NCBI GenBank assembly: GCA_039621445.1 | Contig: CP154955.1 | Location: 27,050,029-27,114,028, forward strand | Length of the DNA stretch: 64,000 nucleotides | Reading direction: 5' to 3' | Source of the DNA: Euglena gracilis | Lineage: Eukaryota > Euglenida > Euglenophyceae > Euglenales | Notes under the pieces: generated by a model | Seen by the model: only the letters and a program-made list of their open reading frames with translations | What the model was told of the DNA's origin: nothing | Databases searched by the model: none | Shown: piece by piece, positions 54,346 to 64,000 of the stretch | How positions within the stretch are numbered: position 1 is the stretch's first letter | Layout: the number at the start of each line of letters is the position of its first letter | Made by a program: the position numbers and the translations under genes

Positions 54346-57300
54346 GCCAAAGACTGTTTCGAAGGGTGCCGGCACGACACGCGCAATTTTGCCCGCAGCG
54401 GGCGTGCGTCAAACGCAGCAGTTACCGCCCGAGAGGCACAAAATAGCACTTTGGCAACGGACGCCCCAAAAAACGTCCTTTTTCGGTCGTTTTCACCCGA
54501 AATCGGCCGCGCCGGCGCTCCAAAAACGAGCGCTTTGCCCCGGGTAGACGTCGGCGATCCTTTACCTGACTGTTGCGAAGGGTGCCGGTCCGACAGGCGC
54601 AGGTTTTCCCGCGGCGGGCGTGCGTAAAACGCAGCAGTTACCGCCCGGGAGGCGCAAAATTGCACTTTGGTAACGGAAGCCCCAAAAAACGTCGTTTTTC
54701 GGTAGTTTTCACCGGAAATGGGCCGCACCGGCGTTCCAAAAACGAGCGCTCTGCCCCAGGTAGAGGACGGCGATCCTTTACCTGACTGTTGCGAAGGGCG
54801 CCGGCCCGACAGGCGCAATTTTGCCCGCGGCGGGTGTGCGTAAAACGCAGCAGTTACCGCCCGGGAGGTGCAAAACACCACTTCGGCAACGGACGCCTCG
54901 AAAGACGTCGTTTTTCTGTCGTTTTCACCGGAAATCGGCCGCGCAGGCGCTCCAAAAACGAGCGCTCTGCCCCGCGTAGGGGTCGGCGATCCTTTACCTG
55001 TAGAAGGGCGCCCGCCCGACAGGCGCAATTTTTCCCGCGGCGGGTGTGGTTAAAGCGCAGCAGTTACCGCCCGGGAGGCGCAAAATAGCACTTTGGCCAC
55101 GGACGCCCCAAGAAACCTCCAAAAACGAGCGCTCTGCCCCGGGTAGATTTCGGCGATCCTTTACCTGACTGTTGCAAATGGCGCCAGCCCGACAGGCGCA
55201 ATTTTGCCCGCGGCGGGCGTGCGTAAAACGCAGCAGTTACCGCCCGGGAGGCGCATAAAACCATTTCGGCAACGGACGCCCCAAAAAAACGTCGTTTTTC
55301 GGTTGTTTTCACTCGAAATCGGCCGCGCCGGCGCTCCAAAAACGGGCGCTCTGCCCCGGGTAGAGGTCGGCGATCCTTTACCTGACTGTTGCGAAGGGCG
55401 CCGGCCCGAGAGGCGCAATTTTTCCAGCGGCGTGCGTGCGTAAAGCACCGCACTTACCGCCTGGGAGGAGCAAAATAGCACGTTGACAACGGACGCCCCA
55501 AAAACGTCGTTTTTCGGTCGTTTTCACCCGAAGTCGGCCGCGCCGGCGGTCCAAACACGAGCGCTGTGCGCCGGGTAGAGGTCCGCGATCCTTGACCTGA
55601 CTGTTGCGAAGGGCGCCGGCCCGACAGGGGCAATTTTTTCCACGGCGGGCGTGCGTAAAACGCAGCAGTTACCGCCCGGGAGACGCAAAAGAGCACTTTG
55701 GCAACAGAAGCTCCAAAAAACGTCGTTTTTCGGTCGTTTTCAACCGAAATCGGCCGCGCCGGCACTCCAAAAACGAGCGCTCTGCCCCTAGTAGAGGTCG
55801 GCGATCCTTTACCTGACTGTTGCGAAGGGCACCGGCCCGACAGGCGCAAGTTTTCCCGCGGCGGGCGTGCGTAAAACGCACGCCCGTTACCGCCCATGGG
55901 AGACACAAAATAGCACTTTGGCAACGGACGCCCCAAAAAACGCTCCAAATACGAGCCCTCTGCCCCGGGTAGTTCGGCGATCCTTTACCTGACTGTTGCG
56001 AAGGGCGCCGGCCTGACAGGCGCAAGTTTTCCTGCGGCGGGCGTGCGTAAAACGCAGCAGTTACCGCCCGGGAGGCGCAAAAAAGCACTTTGGCAAAGGA
56101 AGCCCCAAAAAGCGTCGTTTTTCGGTCGTTTTCACCCGAAACCGGCGCCGGCGCTCCAAAAATGAGCGCTCTGCCCCGGGTGGAGTCGGCGATCCTTTAC
56201 CTGACTGTTGTGTAGGGCGCCGGCCCGACAGGCGCAATTTTGCACGGGGCGGGCGTGCGTAAAACACAGTAGTTACCGCCCGGGAGGCGCATAATAGCAC
56301 TTTGGCAACGGACGCCCCAAAAAACGCTCCACGAACGAGCGCTCTGCCCCCTGTAGAGGTCTGCCATCCTTCACGTCGTTTTTCGGTCGTTTTCACCCGA
56401 AATCGGCCGCGCTGGCGCTCCAAAAACGAGCGCTCTGCCCCGGATAGAGGTCGGCGATCCTTTACCTGACTGTTGCGAAGGGCGCCGGCCCGACGGGCGC
56501 AACTTTGCCCGCGGCGGGCGTGCGTAAAACGCAGCAGTTACCGCCCGGGAGGCGCAAAATAGCACTTTGTTAACGGACGTCCCAAAAAACGTCGTTTTTC
56601 GGTCGTTTTTCGGCCCAAATCAGCGGCGCCGGCGCTCCGAAAACGAGCGGTCTGCCCCTGGTAGAGGTCGACGATCCTTTACCTGACTGTTGCGAAGAGT
56701 GCCGGCCCGACAGGCGCAATTTTGCCCGCGGCGCACTTGAGTAAAACTCAGCAGTTACCACCCGGGAGGCGCAAAATAGCACTTTGTCAACGGACGCCCC
56801 AAAAAACGTCCTTTTTCGGTCGTTTTCACCCGAAATCGGCCGCGCTGGCGCTCCAAAAACGAGCGCTCTGCCCCGGGTAGAGGTCGGCGATCCTTTAGCT
56901 GACTGTTGAGAAGAGCGCCGGCCCGACAGGCGCAATTTTGCCCGCGGCGGGCGTGCGTAAAACGCAGCAGTTACTGCCCGGGAGGCGCAAAACAGCACTT
57001 TGGCAACGGACGCCCCAAAAAACGTCGTTTTTCGGTCGTTTTCACCCGAAATCGGCCGCGCTGGCGCCCCAAAAAACGAGCGCTCTGCCCCAGGCAGAGG
57101 TCGGCGATCCTTTACCTGACTGTTGCGAAGGGCGCCGGCCCGACAGGCGCAATTTTGCCCGCGGCGGGCGTGCGTAAAACGCAGCAGTTACCGCCCGGGA
57201 GGCGCAAAACAGCACTTTGGCAACGGACGCCCCAAAAACGTCGTTTTTCAGTCGTTTTCACCCTAAATCGGCCGCGGCAGGCAGAAGTCGGCGATCCTTT

Positions 57301-58597
57301 ATCTGACTGTTGCAAAGGGCGCCGGCCAGACAGGCGCAATTTTGCCCGCGGCGGGTGTGCGTAAAACGCAGCAGTTACCGCCCGGGAGGCGCAAAATAGC
57401 ACTTTGGCAACGGACGCCCCAAAAAACGTCCTTTTTCGGTCGTTTTCACCCGAAATCGGCCGCGCTGGCGCTCCAAAAAACGAGGGGTCTGCCCCAGGCA
57501 GAGGTCGGCGATCCTTTACCTGACTGTTGCGAAGGGCGCCGGCCCGACAGGCGCATTTTTTCCCACGGCGGGCGTGCGTAAAACGCAGCAGTTACCGCCC
57601 GGGAGGCGCAAAATAGCACTTTGGCAACGGACCCTCCAAAAACGTCGTTTTTCGGTCGTTTTCGGCCGAAATCGGCCGCGCCGGCGCTCCAAAAACGAGC
57701 GCTCTGCCCTTGGGTAGAGGTCGGCGATCCTTTACCTGACTGTTTCAAATGGCGGCGGCCCGACAGGCGCAATTTTGCCCGCGGCGGGCGTGCGTAAAAC
57801 GCAGCAGTTACCGCCCGGGAGGCGCAAAAAAGCACTTTGGCAATAGACGCCCCTAAAAACGTTGTTGTTCGGTCGTTTTAAGCCGAAATCAGCCGCGCCG
57901 GCGCTCCAAAAACGAGCGCTTTTCCCCGGGTACAGGTCGGCGATCCTTTACCTGACTGTTGCGAAGGGCGGCGGCCCGACAGGCGCAACTTTTGCCCGCG
58001 GCGGGCGTGCGTAAAACGCGGCAGTTACCGCCCGGGAGGCGCAAAATAGTACTTTGGCAACGGACGTCCAAAAAAAACGTTGTTTTTCGGTCGTTTTCAC
58101 CCGAAATCGGCCGCGCCTGCGCTCCAAAAACGAGCGCACTGCCCCGGATAGAGGTCGGCTATTCTTTACCTGTCGAAGGGCGCCGGCCGGACAGGCGTAA
58201 TTTTGCCCGCGGCGGGCGTGCATAAATCGCAGCAGTTACCGCCCGGGAGGCGCAAAATAGCACTTTGGCAACGGACGCCCCAAAAAAAGTCGTTTTTTTC
58301 CGGTCCTTTTCACCCGAAATCAGCCGCGCCGGCGCTCCAAAAACGAGCGCTCTGCCCCGGGTAGAGGTCGGCGATCCTTTACCTGACTGTTGCGAAGAGC
58401 GCCGGCCCGACAGGCGCAGTTTTTCCCGCGGCGGGAGTGCGTAAAACGCAGCAGTTGCTGCCCGGGAGGCGCAAAATAGCACTTTGGCAACGGACGCCCC
58501 AAAAAACGTCGTTTTTCGGTCGTTTTCACCCGAAATCGGCCGCGCCGGCGCTCCAAAAACGAGCGCTCTGCCCCGGGTAGAGGGCCGCGATCCTTTA
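54346..58597. repeat. ~217-bp satellite, array 2
   Basis: About 19-20 units of the satellite described at 51885, with several shortened ones (for example 55110-55160, 55935-55975, 56310-56370 and 57265-57300, where the middle of a unit is lost). Units differ by scattered substitutions; all are in the same orientation. Confidence 0.9.
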
Positions 58598-58601
58598 CCT
58601 G

Positions 58602-58857
58602 TGTGGGAGGGCGGCTGGCAACAGCAAAAATTAGGAAGAGCAAAGCCTTATTCACAGAAAAAATTGTCATTTCACTTTGTAGGTGGCAAAAAGCTGAATA
58701 CCTTGTTCAAAATGTCTTGGAAGACTTTGTTTTGATGCCTTGCATTGGGTTTTACTGGTGGAAGTTCCGGCAGAAGGATTACAAAAAAGTGGTATTTTGA
58801 AGCGCTGAAGCCAGAAAATCCAAGTGAATTCCAAGAAAAGAGACATCTCAGAAAACT
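58602..58857 (+). repeat. Small element 5' LTR (256 bp)
   Basis: Starts TGTGGGAGGGCGGCTGG and ends CATCTCAGAAAACT. Confidence 0.75.
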
Positions 58858-59912
58858 CAACGTATTCTGGTTTGCCAAGGCATGTTGTTCAAGTATCAAT
58901 GAAAGAACCATCGAAGAAAGACATTTAGAAGTGAAATGGAGCTGCGGCTGCCAGCAGCAGGAGGAGGAGTCCAAGGAGGAGGAGGAGATCATCAACCTCC
59001 AGAACCTGCAGTAAGCTGTGGTATGTACTGCTGATGGACACCATGCTCATGCTGCGGATTGTAATTTGCAGCTGGGTGTTGGAGGGTTGAAAACATTTGG
59101 AACAGATTCTGTGACATTTTTCTGCAGTGTGTGCTTTTGTTTGGGTTTGGAGTGCGTTGCTGGAAAGTTTGGGCCACGTAGCCCCTTTTGCCACACCATT
59201 TATGGGTTGGGAGGCACTTTCCAAAAGCAAATTTGGGCCCAGCAGCCCCAGGACACACCAGGCAAAATGCACATGTCATTTCCAGTCCCAAAGTTCTGTA
59301 CTGCTGTGATGGGTTGGGAGGCTTTAGCATTTGGGCCCAGCAGCCCCTTATGCCACACCACACACTGTGCAACTCAGTTTCAATTGTCCATTTGTGTTGT
59401 AAATCCTTTGGGCAGTCAATGGTACCTGATTCGGCTCGGATCAATGCACACAATTTTGGGCAGAAGAAAGTTCAACATGTCAATGTCAAAAAAAGATTTG
59501 CAGAATCAATTGTCAGGATTTCAATGTCAATTTTCGATTTTTGAAAATTGTTGGTTCCTGGCCCTGCCATTTTGTGGGTGCCGCTTCAAGGGGGCCCTGC
59601 CCTGGCATTCACATTTGGCAACCCGAGCCAGCCTGGGCTTCTGGGGGGCCTTCTGGGATAACTTGTGGTTTCTGGGGGGAAACTACAGGTTCCTCAGATG
59701 GCGTCCCAAATGGGCCCAGGAGTGGGCAAGGGGGGGTCATGGAGGAATGTTTTGTATTGGCTGGGATTGCTGGCAGCAGCTGCTTTACGCTTTAATCGGT
59801 TTTGTTGTACATTATCACCTCGACAGCGCCCCCCCCACCCCCAGACAAAAATCCCCAGATCAATGCCAGCCGCCTGACTTCGTAGGTTGTCGGCATTGGC
59901 CTGGGAGGGGTG
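58858..59912 (+). other. Small element internal region
   Basis: Contains short frames (for example 59018-60046, which runs into the second LTR) with no recognisable domain. There is an internal direct repetition of GGGTTGGGAGGC and GCCCAGCAGCCCC words between 59200 and 59350. Probably non-coding. Confidence 0.5.
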
Positions 59913-60168
59913 TGTGCGAGGGCGGCTGGCAACAGCAAAAATTAGGAAGAGCAAAGCCTAATTCACAGAAAAAATTGCCATTTCACTTTTTAGGTGGCAA
60001 AAAGCTGAATACCTTGTTCAAAACGTCTTGGAAGACTTTGTTTTGATGCCTTGCATTGGGTTTTACTGGTGGAAGTTCCGGCAGAAGGATTACAAAAACG
60101 TGGTATTTTGAAGCGCTGAAGCCAGAAAATCCAAGTGACTTCCAATAAAAGAGACATCTCAGAAAACT
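59913..60168 (+). repeat. Small element 3' LTR (256 bp)
   Basis: Starts TGTGCGAGGGCGGCTGG and ends CATCTCAGAAAACT; contains AATAAAA at about 60144, a possible poly(A) signal, which is AAGAAAA in the 5' copy. Confidence 0.75.
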
Positions 60169-60172
60169 CCTG

Positions 60173-61920
60173 ACTGTTGCGAAGTGCGCCGGCCCGACAG
60201 GCGCAACTTTTGCCCGCGGCGGGCGTGCGTAAAACGCAGCAGTTACCGCCCGGGAGGCGCAATATAGCACTTTGGCAACGGACGCCCCAAAAAATGTCGT
60301 TTTTCGGTCGTTTTCCCCCGAAATCGGCCGCGCCGGCGCTCCAAAAACGAGCGCTCTCCCCCGGGTAGAGGTCGGCGATCCTTAACCTGACTGTTGCGAA
60401 GGGCGCCTGCCCGACAGGCGCAACTTTTGCCCGCGGCGGGCGTGCGTAAAACGCAGCAGTTACCGCCCGGGAGGCGCAAAATAGCACTTTGGCAACGGAC
60501 GCCCCTAAAAACGTCGTTTTTCGGTCTTTTTCAGCCGAAATCAGCCGCGCCGGCGCTCCAAAAACGAGCGCTTTTCCCCGGGTAGAGTTCGGCGATCCTT
60601 TACATGACTGTTGCGAAGAGCGGCGGCCCGACAGGCGCCATTTTGCCCGCGGCGGGCGTGCGTAAAACGCAGCAGTTACCGCCCGGGAGGCGCAAAATAG
60701 CACTTTGGCAACGGACGCCCCAAAAAACGTTGCTTTTCGGTCGTTTTCACTCGAAATTGGCCGTGCCGGCGCTCCAAAAACGAGCGCTCTGCCCCAGGTA
60801 GAGGTCGGCGATCCTTTACCTGACTCTTGGGAAGGGCGCCGGCCCGACAGTGGCAATTTTGCCCGCGGCGGGCGTGCGTAAAACGCAGCAGTTACCGCCC
60901 GGGAGGCGCAAAATAGCACTTGGGCAATGGACGCCCCGAAAAACGTCGCTTTTCGGTCGTTTTCACTCGAAATTGGCCGCGCCGGCGCTCCAAAAACGAG
61001 CGCTCTGCCCCGGGTAGAGGTCGGCGATCCTTTACCTGACTGTTGGGAAGGGCGCCGGCCCGACAGTGGCAATTTTGCCCCCGGCGGGCGTGCGTAAAAC
61101 GCAGCAGTTACTGCCCGGGAGGCGCAAAATAGCACTTTGGCAACGGACGCCCCAAAAAAGCGTCGTTTTGCCGTCGTTTTCGCCCGAAATCGGCCGCGCC
61201 GGCGCTCCAAAAACGAGCACTCTGCCCCGGGTAGAGGTCGGCGATCCTATACCTGACTGTTGCAAGGAGCGGCGGCCCGACAGGCGCAATTTTGCCCGGG
61301 ACGGGCGTGCTTAAAACGCAGCAGTTACGCCCCAGGAGGCACAACAAAACAGCACTTTGGCAACGCACGCCCCCAAAAACGTCGTTTTTCGGTCGTTTTC
61401 GGCCGAAATCGGCCGCGCCGGCGCTCCAAAAACGAGCGCTCTGCCCCGGGTAGAGGTCGGCGATCCTTTACCTGACTGTTGCGAAGAGCGCCGGCCCGAC
61501 AGGCGCAATTTTGCCCGTGGCGTGCGTGCGTAAAACGCAGCAGTTACCGCCCGGAAGGCGCAAAATAGCACTTTGGCAACGGACGCCCCGAAAAGCGTCG
61601 TTTTTCGGTCGTTTTCACCCTAAATCGGCCGCGCCGGCGCTCCAAAAACGAGTGCTTTGCCCCGGGTAGAGGTCGGCGATCCTTTACCTGACGGTAGCGA
61701 AGGGCGCCGGCCCGACAGGCGCAATTTTGCCCGCGACGGGCGTGCGTAAAACGCAGCAGTTACGGCCCGGGAGGCGCAAATTAGCACTTTGGAAACGGAC
61801 GCCCCAAAAAACGTCGCTTTTCGTCGTTATTGCCTGAAATCTGCCGCGCCGGCGCTCCAAAAACGAGCGCTCTTCCCCGGGTAGAGGTCGGCGATCCTTC
61901 ACCTGATTTTTGCGAAGAGC
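60173..61920. repeat. ~217-bp satellite, array 3
   Basis: About eight units in the same orientation as arrays 1 and 2. A 406-residue minus-strand open frame (59990-61210) is only the satellite read through units whose length is a multiple of three. Confidence 0.9.
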
Positions 61921-62012
61921 GGCGGCCCCCGCTGCGGGTAAAATTGTGCCTGTCGTGCCGGCGCCCTTCGTAACCGTGAGGTATAGGATCGCCCGGGGCA
62001 GAGCGCTCGTCA
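61921..62012. repeat. Inverted satellite fragment at array end
   Basis: After GCGGCGGCCCC the sequence turns round: GGGTAAAATTGTGCCTGTCG, GCCGGCGCCCTTCG, AGGATCGCC and GGGGCAGAGCGCTCG are reverse complements of satellite landmarks, with parts missing. The array therefore ends in a small inverted junction. Confidence 0.7.
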
Positions 62013-62330
62013 AATTCACTTTTCGGAAACCTTCCAGTTAATTCTCGAGTTAGAACAAAAACCCCAAAGGTAGCTAATTATCCCCATTTCACAGACGTTT
62101 GTGGGTTTTTTTTTATTGGCCATTATTCGAAGTTGAAGTTTTGGAAGTGGAATTCAAATCAACAAGAACTCTTGGATATTTGACAAGTATTGAATTCTAC
62201 GGTGGAAGTGGATTGATTCAATAGTGAGAAAGGGATTTTCCAACTGCCGGACGCCATCCGGCCACCTTTTTGACCCATTCCGGTGTGTGTGGACTTCCGG
62301 ACATCGGTCTTGGTGTGTGGCATTCTTCTG
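62013..62330. other. Sequence between satellite and the right-hand gag
   Basis: AT-rich and unique in this window. It could hold the leader or LTR end of the next element, but no partner LTR is visible in the window. Confidence 0.4.
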
Positions 62331-64000
62331 GCAGAACTTTTGCAATTCATCCATGAAAATTTGGAGAAACGATCGGCTGAAATGTGCAGCCAGTTTGAAC
62401 ACGAAAAGCAAAAAAGTCAGGAGCAATTTCAGCAATCAGTCAGCTAATTTATTTTACGGTGCCAGGAGGGGTGGAGTGCAGTTGAAAACATCGCAAACTG
62501 CCACAAACAACTTTTGGGGATCGAAGTTCAAAGGCAGATCGAAGGAAAATTTCATGATTCTGAGAAAAAGTTACGAGATTTTCTGGGCAGTGAATTGACA
62601 CAACTTGAGAGCCATGGAAACGATGTCAATAACAACAAACTGTTTGCACTAGGTGGGTTGGTCGAGCAAGTTGGAATTTGTTTACATTCTGTGAGCAAAT
62701 TAAGTCAGATTTTTAGAAGGAAATTTTGGCAATTCGACAAGCAAATCGTGAGCTATGCTCTGGGGTGGACAAAAAATTTGCTGAAATCGCTGCTGGGCTG
62801 AAAATGGTGGGAGAGGAATCAAAGTCAAGTTTTAGGACCTTAACCCAGGAAATTCAGCAGCGATTTGAAGCATTAAAAAACGAGAGCAAAGCTCTGTGGG
62901 GCAGGGTCGCAGCAGTTGAGAAATTTCTGGGAAGCCAGGAGGTGCCTTGGGATAAGGTGGTTGAAATGCTGCCAAAATCAGAAGTAACAATTCAATTGGA
63001 AGTTCGGAATGAAAAGGCAGCCCAGGTCAGAAAAATGATGGAAATTATGATGGTGCAAATGATGGATGAAAAGCTGAGGCAAACCCAAAAGGAAGAACAT
63101 TTTGAAAAATTACAAACTGACATTGAAAATCGAGTGAAACAGCAATTTTTCACAGTTTTGATGAACATGCAGACAGATTTTCAGCGTGAAACGGGTCAAC
63201 GGGAGGATTTGCAAAAACTGTGTCAAACTTTGCAGACTCGTTTGGAAATCATGGAGGGGAGGCTTCAAGAAATTTCAGCCGAAAAAACACAGCAAATTGA
63301 CCCCAAGGCACATGAAGTGGCCCAGCCCAAGGCAACAAATCAGCCGAATTCTGGGATTTTTGGCATTAAGGGGGTGTCACCGGCTCAATCATCTGGTATT
63401 TTTGGGATTAAGGGGGTGACCTCAATGATGCCATGTGAAATCTGGGATGTTGATCTGGGCGGGTGCAGACCATCAAGTAGTTCACAGGGGGGTGCATTTG
63501 CAATAAATCAGGTTAGTGGCATTTGTGCCATTGGGGGGCACCCCAGCGACCCCCAGTCATAAGCGTTGGAAACCCAGCATTGCAGCATGTGATGAGAAAT
63601 TTGATTGCACCCAAATTTTGAGGGAAATCACAGGATTGGCAGCAATTTTCAGAGGATTGGGAAGCATTTTTACTGAAACTGACTTCTGGAGGGGGGGAGG
63701 TCAGTGATGATTTGAAAGTTGCTCTGTTGGAGGATTGTCTTGACGAAACGAGCAAAAAAATTCTGAAACTCCATCTCAAGGAAGGAGGGATCAATTTTGA
63801 TGCCGGGTGGGGTCACCTGGAAATGACATTTTCGAAGAATCAGGAATCTGGGGCAAAGCAAAATTGGCAGCAGGTGAGCCTTTTTAATATTGGCAAAGTA
63901 GCCCTTGAGCACTGGCTTGAATTCCAGGCAAATTTCAAGATGGCCAAGTGCTAGGTTAAGGATGCCGGGGAGGGGAAAGCAAACCGACTTTTGTTGCAGA
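62331..64000 (+). pseudogene. gag: Third gag (E5), frameshifted and cut by the window end
   Basis: Same architecture as E1/E3 Gag but different sequence. Coiled-coil segments occur in successive frames: FIHENLEKRSAEMCSQFEHE (about 62346), IEVQRQIEGKFHDSEKKL (62517 on) and the 278-residue frame 62726-63562 with long heptad stretches (EEHFEKLQTDIENRVKQQF). A repeated motif SGIFGIKGV occurs twice (about 63350 and 63395). Then comes a capsid-like core after a stop near 63622: DWQQFSEDWEAFLLKL followed by LKVALLEDCLDETSKKIL, comparable with TTWRQFFRDWEYYW and KMEFIDCLPRDEKERA of E1. Frame changes near 62440 and 62740, a TAA at 63560-63562 and a TGA near 63622 make it non-functional unless they are sequencing errors. 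Zinc knuckles would lie beyond the window. Confidence 0.6.

Larger units (their letters stand above)
58602..60168 (+). mobile_element. Small LTR element (TRIM/LARD-like, 1.57 kb) inside the satellite
   Basis: Two 256-bp direct repeats (58602-58857 and 59913-60168) flank 1,055 bp. The satellite is interrupted between TTTACCTG and CCTGACTGTTGCG, giving a 4-bp target duplication CCTG (58598-58601, 60169-60172). CTGGGAGGGG (59901-59910) just before the second repeat matches the E1/E3 polypurine tract. The repeats begin TGTG and end AAAACT, echoing TGTG...ACACT of E1. No gag or pol motifs inside. About eight differences between the repeats (~3%). No tRNA primer site was recognised after the first repeat. 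Confidence 0.72.

Noticed and set aside
59990-61210. 406-residue minus-strand open frame (and similar ones at 52084-53043 and 54261-55028)
   Set aside because: It is the satellite translated; openness follows from 216-bp units. No start context, no domain, and shortened units break it at random.

Overview
This window is a eukaryotic, transposon-dense stretch with no convincing single-copy host gene. The proteins that can be recognised are LTR-retrotransposon Gag, protease, reverse transcriptase, RNase H, integrase and chromodomain. The lack of bacterial gene organisation, the splice-acceptor-like tracts, the satellite DNA and the GKGKGEGKG-type protein all point to a large-genome protist. A dinoflagellate is my best guess, but that is an inference of low to moderate confidence and no ribosomal or spliced-leader gene is present to test it.

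Layout. Positions 1-847 and 49112-62010 are flanking DNA rich in C-tract hairpin repeats and a ~217-bp GC-rich satellite. Between them, 848-49106 is one Russian-doll nest. Element E1 (+ strand, Ty3/gypsy chromovirus-like, ~16.3 kb when un-nested) has 309-bp LTRs at 848-1156 and 48798-49106 with a 5-bp target duplication (ACCGG). Its order is gag, UAG, protease, a DIRS-like RNase H/DAM-like domain, RT, RNase H, integrase, chromodomain, then a large extra ORF (ORF3, 42460-47976). Element E2 (- strand, same LTR family) sits in the E1 integrase. It has lost RT to chromodomain and fuses protease directly to the C-terminal part of ORF3. Element E3 (+ strand, 427-bp LTRs 32027-32453 and 40175-40601, target duplication AATGG) sits in the E2 gag. 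It keeps an intact ~1087-residue Gag but no usable pol.

A ~15.5-kb tandem duplication (2081-17647 copied as 17650-33025) then copied part of E1, part of E2 and the start of E3. Its junction lies at 17647-17650, inside gag sequences, and it explains why most features occur twice. A cluster of homopolymer indels and a 76-bp filler at 15519-15890 suggests a mis-assembled or error-rich patch in copy 1.

How the parts work together. Gag and pol share one frame separated by a UAG, followed three bases later by a 12-bp stem that is kept in all four copies in the window. This predicts stop-codon readthrough. E2 and E3 look like parasites that supply their own Gag, and E2 also its own PR-ORF3 fusion, but depend on RT and integrase from an E1-like partner. 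ORF3 has no family I recognise. A strong polypyrimidine-AG about 100 bases upstream of its ATG suggests that it is expressed from a spliced or trans-spliced message.

To the right, a small 1.57-kb element with 256-bp LTRs (58602-60168) is inserted in the satellite. The window ends inside the gag of a further retrotransposon (about 62300-64000).
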